Assembly: GCA_902565895.1 (NCBI GenBank)
Contig: CACFGV010000007.1
Location: 1 to 64,000, forward strand
Length of the DNA stretch: 64,000 bases
Direction: 5' to 3'
Origin: K189A clade bacterium
GTDB lineage: Bacteria; Pseudomonadota; Gammaproteobacteria; Pseudomonadales; Azotimanducaceae
Made by a program: the position numbers and the translations under genes. Numbering within the stretch: position 1 is the stretch's first letter; each line of letters starts with the position of its first letter. Below, one piece after another: positions 36,944 to 45,600 of the stretch. The notes under the pieces were generated by a model. The model was not told the DNA's origin. It did not search any database and worked only from the letters and a program-made list of their open reading frames with translations.

Positions 36944-37528
36944 TTACGCCACGCCGTCTGGCATTTGCCCTTCAAACACTATGTCTTTTAACGCTTTGCG
37001 TGGGCTGGGTTGTTCGCGCTCTTGCAGGGGCTCGGGCAGTTCGCTTTTGTCTCCCGGTTCGCCTACCGCCACTATGGCTTGTATTTGCATATTGTCCGGT
37101 AGGTTCAGGGCCTTTGGGATGTTGTCATGCTCTATGCCCCACATGGCGTGGCTGGCCAGTCCCATGGCTCGGGCTTGCAGCGCTAGGCTCATCCACGCCG
37201 CGCCGGTATCAAAGCTGTGGGTGGGGGCTGGGTTGTTGTTTGCTTCAAATGTATTGCGCGACACCACCGCAATCAGCGCACCTGCGTGCTGGGCCCAGGC
37301 TTGGTTCATGTCCATTAACAGCTTCAACATGGCCGGCCAGTGGGCACTGTCTTTTACCGCATAGACAAAGCGCCAGGGTTGCGAATTAAAGCAGCTGGGT
37401 GCCCAACGGGCTGCCTCTACCAGGGTCATGACTTGTTCCTGGCTGAGCGGCTTGCCATTAAACGCCCGTGGTGACCAGCGGTTTATAAACTGCTGGTCTG
37501 CCGGTGCTTGGGCGCCTCGTTCACTCAC
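36944..37528 (-). CDS. Nitroreductase family protein
   Basis: The 194-residue product has the FMN-site pattern RWSPRAFNGKPLSQEQVMTL and APSCFNSQPWRFVYA at the N-terminus, and AMGLASHAMWGIEHD with IVAVGEPGDKS later. The start is GTG, overlapping the pntB stop by 1 bp (TAGTG). It is thus co-transcribed with the pnt genes; an NAD(P)H-using flavoprotein beside a transhydrogenase is a sensible pairing, but the substrate is unknown. Confidence 0.9.
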   Translation of the reverse strand: MSERGAQAPADQQFINRWSPRAFNGKPLSQEQVMTLVEAARWAPSCFNSQPWRFVYAVKDSAHWPAMLKLLMDMNQAWAQHAGALIAVVSRNTFEANNNPAPTHSFDTGAAWMSLALQARAMGLASHAMWGIEHDNIPKALNLPDNMQIQAIVAVGEPGDKSELPEPLQEREQPSPRKALKDIVFEGQMPDGVA

Positions 37529-38892
37529 TAGGTGCCTTTAAATTCAGCCACCACCGAGGCGATGGACTGTTTTGCGTCACCAAACAACATGCGGGTGTTG
37601 TCGCCGAAGAACAGTGGGTTGTCGACGCCCGAAAAGCCCGACGCCATTGAGCGCTTCAACACAAACACCGTCCGCGCTTGGTCTACATTAATGATGGGCA
37701 TGCCGTAGATCGGGCTGTTCTCATCGTTGCGGGCCGCTGGGTTCACAACGTCGTTAGCGCCTATCACCACCGCAACGTCTACGTTGTCTATGCGCGGGTT
37801 GATGTCTTCCATCTCCACCAGCTGGTCATACGGCACGTTAGCCTCTGCAAGCAGTACGTTCATATGGCCCGGCATACGCCCTGCCACCGGATGAATAGCG
37901 TAGCTTACCTCGGCGCCGTTCTTTTCTAACAGTTCGCCTAGCTCGCGTACTACATGCTGGGCTTGGGCCACGGCCATGCCGTATCCGGGCACAAAGGACA
38001 CCGACTGTGCGGCTTCTAAAATCAAGAACGCATCGTCTGCGGTAATGGGCTTAACCTCGCCCTCTACCCTAGTGGCTTGCTTAGCCGCACCAAAACCTGA
38101 GAACAATACGTTCGCCAAGGAGCGGTTCATGGCCTTACACATGATGTTGGTCAAGATGATGCCTGCTGCACCCACCATGGATCCGGCCACAATCAAAATG
38201 TTGTTGTTAATAGCAAAACCCGCGGCACAGGCGGCCAGGCCGGAGTAGCTGTTCAACAATGAAATGACCACCGGCATATCTGCCCCGCCAATGGGCAGTA
38301 CCGCCATGATGCCAAACAGCAACGCTAGGCCAATGACTGCGTACAGATAGGGCGAAGATACCGACGGCTCCAGGCAAAACAGCACTGCACAAGCCACCAT
38401 GCCGATTAGGATGCCGGCATTCACAATTCGTTGTGCACCAAAGACCACCGCTGCCGAGGTCATCACTTCGGACAGTTTGCCCCAAGCGAGGATACTGCCG
38501 CTAAAGGTCATGCCTCCGATAATGATGGACAGCAATATCGTGATGTTGGTGAAGGTGCTGTTGTCGATATTGTACAGCGCCGCCCAGCCGACCATGAGGC
38601 TAGCCACGCCGCCTGAGCCGTTAAACAAGGCCACCATTTCCGGCATGCTGGTCATCTCAACTTTTTGCGCAACCACCGCACCTATACTGCCGCCTATCAG
38701 TGTAGCGCCAATAATCCATTCCCAGGGCAGTATGTTCTTGTTGAGCAGGGTCACCGCAATGGCAATGAACATACCCATTGCAGACAGCGTGTTACCGCGC
38801 ACCGCTGTGGCCGGTGAGCCCAGCTGTTTAAGTCCAAAAATAAACAGGGCTGCGGCCGCGACGTACCATAAGTTGATCAGTTCAATACTCAT
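37528..38892 (-). CDS. pntB: NAD(P) transhydrogenase subunit beta
   Basis: The 454-residue product has a membrane domain of about eight segments (residues 1-260) and a C-terminal NADP(H)-binding domain. That domain contains PGYGMAVAQAQHVVRELGELL, HPVAGRMPGHMNVLLAEANV and VVIGANDVVNPAARND. PntB uses the proton gradient to drive hydride transfer from NADH to NADP+. Its ATG overlaps the upstream small subunit gene by 4 bp. Confidence 0.97.
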   Translation of the reverse strand: MSIELINLWYVAAAALFIFGLKQLGSPATAVRGNTLSAMGMFIAIAVTLLNKNILPWEWIIGATLIGGSIGAVVAQKVEMTSMPEMVALFNGSGGVASLMVGWAALYNIDNSTFTNITILLSIIIGGMTFSGSILAWGKLSEVMTSAAVVFGAQRIVNAGILIGMVACAVLFCLEPSVSSPYLYAVIGLALLFGIMAVLPIGGADMPVVISLLNSYSGLAACAAGFAINNNILIVAGSMVGAAGIILTNIMCKAMNRSLANVLFSGFGAAKQATRVEGEVKPITADDAFLILEAAQSVSFVPGYGMAVAQAQHVVRELGELLEKNGAEVSYAIHPVAGRMPGHMNVLLAEANVPYDQLVEMEDINPRIDNVDVAVVIGANDVVNPAARNDENSPIYGMPIINVDQARTVFVLKRSMASGFSGVDNPLFFGDNTRMLFGDAKQSIASVVAEFKGT

Positions 38893-39191
38893 GCCTGACC
38901 TCCTGGTTGATCGCTGTCTTTCTTCTTAAACATGCTGAGCATGCGGTTGGTGACTAAATAGCCACCCACTACGTTAATGGCGGCAAACATCACAGCGGCT
39001 GCGCCTAAGTAAGTAGCCAGCGGGTCGCTGCCATCGCCAGCGGCAATTAGTGCGCCCACAATGGTGATGCCAGATATGGCGTTAGCACCTGACATTAACG
39101 GTGTATGCAGGGTGGCGGGCACTTTCGAGATCAGTTCGAAGCCCAAAAAAATGGACAGCATAAGGACCAGGGCGAGAAATACGGCTTCCAT
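38889..39191 (-). CDS. pntAB: NAD(P) transhydrogenase subunit alpha, membrane part (PntAB)
   Basis: The 100-residue product has three membrane segments (FLALVLMLSIFLGFELI, NAISGITIVGALIAAGDG, YLGAAAVMFAAINVVGGYLV) and the conserved HTPLMSGANAISGI. It corresponds to the C-terminal membrane region of fused PntA. The split alpha subunit is common in many proteobacteria outside the enterics. It lies 2 bp after the pntAA stop. Confidence 0.96.
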   Translation of the reverse strand: MEAVFLALVLMLSIFLGFELISKVPATLHTPLMSGANAISGITIVGALIAAGDGSDPLATYLGAAAVMFAAINVVGGYLVTNRMLSMFKKKDSDQPGGQA

Positions 39192-39193
39192 AA

Positions 39194-40333
39194 TTACGCT
39201 CCGCTGTAGATGTTCTTGATGGTTTCGTTAACAACTGCGCCGTCTCGTGTAATGACGCAACTTTGTACGATGTCGTCTTCTGGGTCTAAGTTGAGGGTTT
39301 TAGCCTCTTCGTCCCAGAATTCCTGCAATAGGTTAAGCAAGTTGTTGGAGTACATTTCACTGGCGTTGCGCGCCACTTCACCTGGCAGATTGCCTTGGCC
39401 CACGACTTTAACGCCGTTGATGTCTACCACCTCGTTCATCACTGAGCCTTCTACGTTGCCGCCAGACTCTACCGCCATGTCTACCACTACACTGCCGGGC
39501 TTCATGGCCTCTACCATGTCGCGGCCAACAATTACTGGCGCCGCTCGGCCAAACAATTGTGCTGTGGTTATGACTACATCGGACTGAGCGATGACGGCTT
39601 TCTGGCCTTCACGCTGCAACTCAAGTTGTTCTGGTGTTAATTCTTTTGCGTAGCCTTGTTCGGTTTGGCCCACTTCGCCCAAATCTATCTCTACGAACTT
39701 GGCACCGAGGGACTGCACTTGCTCGGCCACTACAGGGCGGGTGTCAAAGGCTTCTACTCGTGCACCTAAACGCTTGGCTGTGGCTATGGCCTGCAGGCCA
39801 GCGACTCCGGCGCCAATAACAAAAACCCTGGCTGGGGCAATGGTGCCCGCTGGGGTCATCATCATGGGCATGATCTTGGGGCTGTGGAACGCCGCCTGCA
39901 CCACGGTCACGTAGCCAGCTAAATTAGCCTGAGACGACAACGCATCCATCTTCTGAGCCCGGGTGCTGCGTGGAATCATTTCCATCGAAATCGATGTGAC
40001 GCCTTTGGCTGCCAGGGCTTCTATCAGCGCCTTTTCGTTGTAGGGGTCTAAAAAACTTACGCTGATCGCCGATGCTTTGAGTTGAGCCACCTCGTCGGTA
40101 TCCGGCTTACGAACCGCCAGAAAGATATCCGCAGCGGCCATCACTTCGGCCCTACTGTTCATTATGGTGACCCCCGCGTCGGCGTAACTTTCGTCGGTAA
40201 AGCCAGCCGCGGCCCCAGCACCACTTTGCATGGCAATGCTGAAGCCGCTCTTAATAAGTTTGGTTGCGTTGGCTGGCACCAGGGCGGTGCGCACCTCGCC
40301 GGGCCATGTTTCTTTAGCTACGCCTATCAGCAT
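39194..40333 (-). CDS. pntAA: NAD(P) transhydrogenase subunit alpha, NAD-binding part (PntAA)
   Basis: The 379-residue product has the AlaDH/PNT pattern MLIGVAKETWPGEVRTALVP and the NAD motif VFVIGAGVAGLQAIATAKRLG. GSVVVDMAVESGGNVEGS follows. This soluble part binds NAD(H). The gene starts the pntAA-pntAB-pntB-nitroreductase operon, and AGGAGG lies 5 bp before the ATG. The operon is divergent from the TRAP genes. Confidence 0.96.
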   Translation of the reverse strand: MLIGVAKETWPGEVRTALVPANATKLIKSGFSIAMQSGAGAAAGFTDESYADAGVTIMNSRAEVMAAADIFLAVRKPDTDEVAQLKASAISVSFLDPYNEKALIEALAAKGVTSISMEMIPRSTRAQKMDALSSQANLAGYVTVVQAAFHSPKIMPMMMTPAGTIAPARVFVIGAGVAGLQAIATAKRLGARVEAFDTRPVVAEQVQSLGAKFVEIDLGEVGQTEQGYAKELTPEQLELQREGQKAVIAQSDVVITTAQLFGRAAPVIVGRDMVEAMKPGSVVVDMAVESGGNVEGSVMNEVVDINGVKVVGQGNLPGEVARNASEMYSNNLLNLLQEFWDEEAKTLNLDPEDDIVQSCVITRDGAVVNETIKNIYSGA

Positions 40334-40616
40334 AAAGCCTCCTAGTAGTTTGCTGCTGCTCTAACTCCTACACGCACGTTTTACAACGCACGGCTTAATG
40401 CTCAAGCCCCCCCGACTCGTGGCGCAGAGTAACGGTGCGTAGTTGTCAAAAAAACGGAATAATTGAAAAGAAATATATTCCTCATACGAAACAGTTTCTG
40501 CAGCCTCGGCTTTTGCCTAGGTTGGCCGCACATTTGTTGCACTCACACCTTGCATCCCCTGCGCAGCCTTCTCACAATCTCGGTCGGAGTTGTGACTTGG
40601 GGATGAGGCAGCACGC
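40334..40616. promoter_or_regulatory. Divergent regulatory region between pnt and TRAP operons
   Basis: This 283-bp gap holds both outward promoters. An AT-rich block near 40455-40500 includes an inverted repeat (GGAATA at 40456-40461 and TATTCC at 40476-40481) that could be an operator. No gene was seen here. Confidence 0.4.
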
Positions 40617-41750
40617 ATGTCGGATGGCAACAGGGGAATTTCTAATCGAGCCGCTTTGATAGCGGTGATTACCGCTTTTTTGGTTGGCATGATTGGCACT
40701 TTGGCCGTGCGCCCGCCCGGACAGAGCGCCGCGCCAGCAACCCAGGGCGAGGGTCAAGTAGCCGCCACACGCATTCGCTGGCGCGTACCGCTGGTGTTTC
40801 AAACCACCATTCCAGTGCTGGGCGACAACCCCGTTTACGTTGCTGACATTATTGAGCGCTCCAGTGGTGGTGCGGTAAAGCTCGAGTTATTCGAGCCTGG
40901 CGAAATTGTCCCTGCGTTTTCAATTACCGATGCCGTGCGTGACGGCAAAATTGAAGCAGGCTATACCTGGCTCGGGTACGACCAAGGCAAAATCCCCGCC
41001 TCGCCCCTGGTCTCTGCCGTGCCCTTTGGTATGGAACCCTGGGAATACAGCGCTTGGTGGTATGTCGGTGGCGGGCAGCAGCTGACTGAAAATCTTTACC
41101 GCCGCTACAACCTGCACCCAGTTCTGTGCGGTCTGACCGGCCCTGAAACTGCCGGTTGGTTTCGCAACCAAATCACTAGCCTAGACGACGTTGAAGGTCT
41201 AAAAATCCGTTTTGCTGGACTTGGTGGTCGCGTAATTGAACGCCTTGGCGCCAGTGTCACCATGATCCCCGGCGGTGAAATTTTCCAAGCGCTGGAAAAA
41301 GGTGCGATAGACGCCAGCGAATTTGCCCTACCGGTGGTGGATCAATCCTTGGGCTTCAACCGCGTTGCTAAGTACAACTATTACCCTGGCTGGCATCAGC
41401 CCTTTACCTCGTCGCACTTGGTGGTCAACCTTGAGATTTGGAACACCCTCGCAAAATCAGACCAAGCACTGCTCGAGGCCGGCTGCACCGCTGCCGTAAC
41501 GCGCAACCTTGCCCAGGCTGAGGCTTTGCAAGGTGAGGTCATTGCTGGCTTTCCTGAAATCGGCGTGTCTGCCGAACGTTTGCCCGAACCGCTGCTAAGG
41601 GAACTCAATCGAGTTGCCGACACAATCATTGCCGAAGAAGCCGCTAAGGACGCGGACTTTGCAGAAATCCTGGCGTCTCAGCAGCGGTTCCGCGCCAACT
41701 ATAAGTATTGGAAGTCATTAGCCTACTTGCCTCGAGACTTCGATGAGTAA
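40617..41750 (+). CDS. TRAP transporter substrate-binding protein (DctP family)
   Basis: The 377-residue product has an N-terminal hydrophobic signal or anchor (residues 13-32). The DctP domain shows TDAVRDGKIEAGYTWLGYD, VEGLKIRFAGLGGRVIERLG and PGGEIFQALEKGAIDASEFA. The last two are typical of the TakP branch that binds 2-oxo acids or similar carboxylates. The arginine in KIRF usually contacts the carboxylate. The stop overlaps the dctQ start by 8 bp. Confidence 0.9.
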   Translation: MSDGNRGISNRAALIAVITAFLVGMIGTLAVRPPGQSAAPATQGEGQVAATRIRWRVPLVFQTTIPVLGDNPVYVADIIERSSGGAVKLELFEPGEIVPAFSITDAVRDGKIEAGYTWLGYDQGKIPASPLVSAVPFGMEPWEYSAWWYVGGGQQLTENLYRRYNLHPVLCGLTGPETAGWFRNQITSLDDVEGLKIRFAGLGGRVIERLGASVTMIPGGEIFQALEKGAIDASEFALPVVDQSLGFNRVAKYNYYPGWHQPFTSSHLVVNLEIWNTLAKSDQALLEAGCTAAVTRNLAQAEALQGEVIAGFPEIGVSAERLPEPLLRELNRVADTIIAEEAAKDADFAEILASQQRFRANYKYWKSLAYLPRDFDE

Positions 41751-42294
41751 AAGCGAATTACCCCACACACCGCTGTCTGCCGGCATTGACCGTGTCCTTG
41801 CGCGTGTGGGCGACGGACTGTCTTACCTTTGGCTGGTGCTGCTGGGCATTATTGTCATCAATGTGGTCGCGCGTTACGTGTTTGACGAAGGGCGTATCGA
41901 ACTCGAAGAACTGCAATGGCACCTGTATTCCGTCGGCTTTTTGTTTGGTATGAGCTACGCCTACCAGGCCGACACCCACATACGCGTGGATTTGCTGCAT
42001 GAGCGTATGCCGCCGCGACTGCAAGCATGGATCGAGCTGTACGGCATTTTGCTGTTCTTGTTACCGTTTATTGCGCTGATTCTGATTTACAGCGTGCCCT
42101 TCGTGATCTCATCCTACGAACTCAGCGAGGTCTCAGCGTCCCCTGGCGGCCTACCTCTGCGCTGGCTAATTAAAGCTGCGTTGCCTGTGGGCTTCGCTTT
42201 ATTGCTGTTGAGTGTGTTCAGCCGTGTGCTACGCGTATGGCACTTTTTGTTCTTAGCTGAATCTTCCGCGCCAACTACCGGAGCCCAACACTGA
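41743..42294 (+). CDS. TRAP transporter small permease (DctQ)
   Basis: The 183-residue product has four hydrophobic segments and the DctQ core VVARYVFDEGRIELEELQWH. This subunit joins the binding protein and DctM to form the sodium-coupled importer. It overlaps dctP by 8 bp and shares the last base of its stop with the dctM start, so all three are coupled. Confidence 0.9.
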   Translation: MSKSELPHTPLSAGIDRVLARVGDGLSYLWLVLLGIIVINVVARYVFDEGRIELEELQWHLYSVGFLFGMSYAYQADTHIRVDLLHERMPPRLQAWIELYGILLFLLPFIALILIYSVPFVISSYELSEVSASPGGLPLRWLIKAALPVGFALLLLSVFSRVLRVWHFLFLAESSAPTTGAQH

Positions 42295-43643
42295 TGGCGG
42301 CCAATGAGGTGCTCGCGGTTCTGATGTTCGTGAGCTTCATCGCCCTGGTGTTCTCTGGTTTTCCTGTGGCTTGGCTGCTGGGCGGCTTAGCCGTGATCTT
42401 CAGTGCTTTAGCCATTGTGCTGCAGGTGGATTTCAACCTGCCTATTGCCTTGGATTGGTCTTATACCTCCCTTTCTGTGGAGCGTATTTGGAATGTTATG
42501 GAAAACTGGGTCATGGTGGCGCTGCCCATGTTTATTCTTATGGGTTTGCTGCTGGACCGTTCGGGCATTGCTAATCAACTTATGACCAGTTTTGCACGGC
42601 TTTTTGGATCAGTACGAGGTGGCTTGGCGGTAACAGTGGCAGTCATCGGCCTACTGCTCGCCGCGACCACCGGGATCATCGGCGCATCGGTGGTGTTACT
42701 GGCGTTGCTGGGCTTACCGGCCATGCTGCAACAAGGTTACGACAAGAGCTTGGCCAGCGGCACGGTCTGTGCTGTGGGCACCCTGGGCATCTTGATTCCG
42801 CCAAGTATCATGCTGGTATTGATGGCTGACCGTATGGCCATGAGTGTCGGTGATCTGTTCGTAGGAGCGGTGTTTCCCGGTGCGTTACTCGGCTCTTTGT
42901 ACATTGGCTATATTTTGCTGGTGGGTTGGCTGCAACCACATAAAGCCCCTGCGGCAGCGGTTGAACGCTTCGATTGGCAAGCCGTTGCGGATTTGTTCAA
43001 AGCAATTTTACCTCCCGCCTTTTTGATTTTGGCGGTGCTTGGCAGCATTTTCTTGGGTCTGGCAACGCCTACCGAAGCCGCCGGTGTTGGCGCTGCTGGC
43101 GCATTGTTGCTGGCGGTGATCAAACGCCAAATGAATACCCACGTTATGCGCGACGTGCTGCAAGAAACGACCCGTACCACCGCCTTTATTTTTGCCGTGC
43201 TGCTTGGAGCCACCGCGTTTTCTTTGGTGCTGCGCGGTCTTGGCGGCGACGAATTGATCGAAAGAGTGCTTTTGGGCCTGCCTTTTGGACCCACGGGCAT
43301 TATCATCTGTATCCTCGCGGCAACGTTCGTTCTGGGTTTCTTTTTAGACTGGATCGAATTGACATTAATTGTGCTGCCGCTGGTGGCACCGGTGGTGGCC
43401 AACCTCGGTTTTGACCCGGTGTGGTTCACAATCTTGTTCGCGGTTTGTCTGCAAACAAGTTTTTTAACCCCGCCGGTGGGCTTTGCTATCTTTTATTTGA
43501 AAGGCGTCGCTCCCGAGGGGGTCGACGTCGTGACCATTTATCGCGGTGTGCTGCCCTTTATCGCGCTGCAAGTTCTAGGCATGTTGATTATCTTTAATTG
43601 GACTGAAATCGTTACATGGCTACCAACTCAGGCTTATGGTTAG
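42294..43643 (+). CDS. TRAP transporter large permease (DctM)
   Basis: The 449-residue product has about twelve membrane segments, with the DctM markers VALPMFILMGLLLDRSGIA, GTLGILIPPSIMLVLMAD and TSFLTPPVGFAIFYLKGVAP. It forms the translocation path of the importer. Its last eight bases overlap the start of a PurN-like gene, which is therefore probably read from the same message. Confidence 0.94.
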   Translation: MAANEVLAVLMFVSFIALVFSGFPVAWLLGGLAVIFSALAIVLQVDFNLPIALDWSYTSLSVERIWNVMENWVMVALPMFILMGLLLDRSGIANQLMTSFARLFGSVRGGLAVTVAVIGLLLAATTGIIGASVVLLALLGLPAMLQQGYDKSLASGTVCAVGTLGILIPPSIMLVLMADRMAMSVGDLFVGAVFPGALLGSLYIGYILLVGWLQPHKAPAAAVERFDWQAVADLFKAILPPAFLILAVLGSIFLGLATPTEAAGVGAAGALLLAVIKRQMNTHVMRDVLQETTRTTAFIFAVLLGATAFSLVLRGLGGDELIERVLLGLPFGPTGIIICILAATFVLGFFLDWIELTLIVLPLVAPVVANLGFDPVWFTILFAVCLQTSFLTPPVGFAIFYLKGVAPEGVDVVTIYRGVLPFIALQVLGMLIIFNWTEIVTWLPTQAYG

Positions 43644-44205
43644 ACTGGCAATACTTGCATCCCATGAAGGGACCACCCTGCAGGCGCTAATTGATGCCTG
43701 CGCTGAACAGCGCTTGGATGCGCAGCTTGTTGCGGTGATCAGCAACAACAGTGCGTCCGGCGCACTGCGGCGAGCCAAGTTAGCGGGCATACCAACACAT
43801 CACATCAGCAGCAAAACGCACGACTGCGAGGACAGTGCGGTACTGCAAGTTTGCCAAGATGCTCAGGCAGATTGGGTCTTGTTACTCGGTTACATGAAAA
43901 AACTCGGCGTACAGACCTTAGCAGCTTACAAGAGTCGCATTCTTAATACTCACCCTGCGCTGCTGCCCAAGTTCGGTGGCCAGGGTTATTTTGGTCGCCG
44001 TGTACACGAAGCCGTTCTTGCTGCGGGTGAAACACAAAGCGGTGCGAGCATTCATGTGGTCGATTACGACTACGATACGGGCCCGATTCTGGCTCAGGTT
44101 ACGGTGCCAGTATGCCCTGCCGATACGCCAGCGCAGCTTGAAGACAGGGTCAAACTGGCGGAACAAAGGTTGCTGGTGGAGACCGTGGCTACGCTCACGG
44201 CTTAA
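43636..44205 (+). CDS. PurN-like formyltransferase family protein
   Basis: The 189-residue product has the formyltransferase core: ILNTHPALLPKFGG with the catalytic Asn and His, then DYDYDTGPILAQVTVPV with the catalytic Asp. The N-terminal substrate loop reads LASHEGTTLQAL, where E. coli PurN has SGNGSNLQAI. The enzyme would make formyl-GAR or act on a related amine. It is shorter than E. coli PurN (212) and is the fourth gene of the TRAP operon, an odd place for a purine enzyme, so a specialised substrate is possible. Confidence 0.8.
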   Translation: MVRLAILASHEGTTLQALIDACAEQRLDAQLVAVISNNSASGALRRAKLAGIPTHHISSKTHDCEDSAVLQVCQDAQADWVLLLGYMKKLGVQTLAAYKSRILNTHPALLPKFGGQGYFGRRVHEAVLAAGETQSGASIHVVDYDYDTGPILAQVTVPVCPADTPAQLEDRVKLAEQRLLVETVATLTA

Positions 44206-45029
44206 CGTCCCAGTTTGGCTAATACCTGCTGATGCAGTTCTGGGTTGGCACTAGCCACCACGTGGCCACCCATACTCGGATTGCCACCGTCCCAGGTGGT
44301 AATCACCCCACCCGCGCCACGGATGATTGGGATCAGCGCCTGAATATCATAGGGATTTAACGAGCCATCTAGCCCAATATGCATTTGCCCCATTGCCACC
44401 AGGGCAAACAGGTAACAATCACCTCCAATACGCTTTAGCTGCACGTGGCTGGCTAGGTTTTGATATCGCGACACGGCGTTTGCGTCTAACCACTCGGTAC
44501 CGGTAGTACACAAGATCGTCTGTGTAAGGTCGGAAGTTCCGCTGGTGATTAAGGGTCTTTCTTGATCGCCACGTAGCAAACCAGCGCTTAATCCATCGCC
44601 AAAAAACAACTCGTCGGTATACGGCTGGTACAACACACCGACTATCGGGTTTTCGCCATCAAAGAGCGCCAACAACACTCCCCAATGCAGCATGCCACTC
44701 ATAAAGGCACGAGTACCGTCTATGGGGTCGATGACCCAGGTCAGTCCGTTACCCAACTGCAAGCCGAATTCTTCGCCGTAGATACCATGGCCAGGAAAGC
44801 GCTCGGTTATGTGTTGTCGGATGACCTGTTCGGCCTGTCGATCCGCTAGTGTTACGGGATCGAAGCCTTTTTGCAGTTTGTTCTCTAACCTCAGTCCATC
44901 TGCTCCAGATCGGAAATACGGCAAAACCACAGCACCCGCCGCGCGAGCTGTTGCCTTGGCAAAGTCCAAGTACTCTGCTCGCTGGACTGCGTTGATACTG
45001 ACCGGCGTTGTGTAATCGAAGTTCGACAC
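44202..45029 (-). CDS. Inositol-monophosphatase family, histidinol-phosphatase HisN-like
   Basis: The 275-residue product has the metal motifs GEEFG and WVIDPIDGTRAFMSGMLHWG, and later GGAGGVITTWDGGNPSMGG. The sequence around DGTRAFMSG is typical of HisN-type phosphatases in histidine synthesis, although inositol-1-phosphatase activity is also possible. The start is GTG at 45029. Its stop overlaps the stop of the convergent PurN-like gene. Confidence 0.83.
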   Translation of the reverse strand: MSNFDYTTPVSINAVQRAEYLDFAKATARAAGAVVLPYFRSGADGLRLENKLQKGFDPVTLADRQAEQVIRQHITERFPGHGIYGEEFGLQLGNGLTWVIDPIDGTRAFMSGMLHWGVLLALFDGENPIVGVLYQPYTDELFFGDGLSAGLLRGDQERPLITSGTSDLTQTILCTTGTEWLDANAVSRYQNLASHVQLKRIGGDCYLFALVAMGQMHIGLDGSLNPYDIQALIPIIRGAGGVITTWDGGNPSMGGHVVASANPELHQQVLAKLGR

Positions 45030-45600
45030 GGTGCGATTCTGCTGTAAGGCTGGGTTTCCACTTATATTACAAGACTTGCGCTGTCACTGCGCTGAATGCT
45101 TGTCGAGCAACCGAACACTACTGACGAGTTCGAATCATAGACCGTTAGGTCTCAATAAACCCGATAGCAAGTGGTCAACTCCTGAATGTGTCGACCGCTA
45201 TTCTTTAGCACCTTTGCGAACTGCTCCGGGTTGTGCAGCCAATAGCGACCTTCGCGTTGCGCTCACATCCTAACCTCACCGATATGGGTGCCCTCGAACA
45301 ACCGTAACGGCGTGAACAATGGGTAAATCGACTCGGTGACGGAACACCACCGTTCAATTATCGCCGCCCAATGCTTCGCTTTAAGGCGCTTATTAACCAT
45401 GCCAATCACCACCACTTGATCATCGCCAAGCTAACGCGATCTTCCATGACAACACCGCAACGGACCGCCGACCGGTAGCTATTTCTTCGCGAACGCGGCC
45501 AAATAAGCGAACGGCCCCTACTCACTTCGGCACACTAGACAAAGGTTAATCCTGAGTTTTTTCACCTCGTGATGATCTGTAGTCGTGCGATACTCAGCCT
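45030..45600. other. 571-bp gap with possible decayed reading frames
   Basis: No gene with family support was seen. On the minus strand an ATG frame at 45263-45400 encodes 45 residues with a protein-like pattern (KAKHWAAIIERW). Upstream, overlapping frames look equally protein-like, as expected of a frameshifted remnant. On the plus strand a frame at 45031-45273 has no support. I cannot name a parent family. Confidence 0.35.

Noticed and set aside
36903-37389. Two long plus-strand frames of about 150-160 codons
   Set aside because: They lie over the nitroreductase gene on the other strand, whose motifs are clear, and have low-complexity translation.
45118-45140. GTTCGAATC, resembling a tRNA T-loop
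   Set aside because: The flanking bases do not pair as a T-stem and no cloverleaf can be built around it.
45031-45273. 80-codon plus-strand frame after the hisN-like gene
   Set aside because: It overlaps the expected promoter region of the hisN-like gene and shows no recognisable motif.
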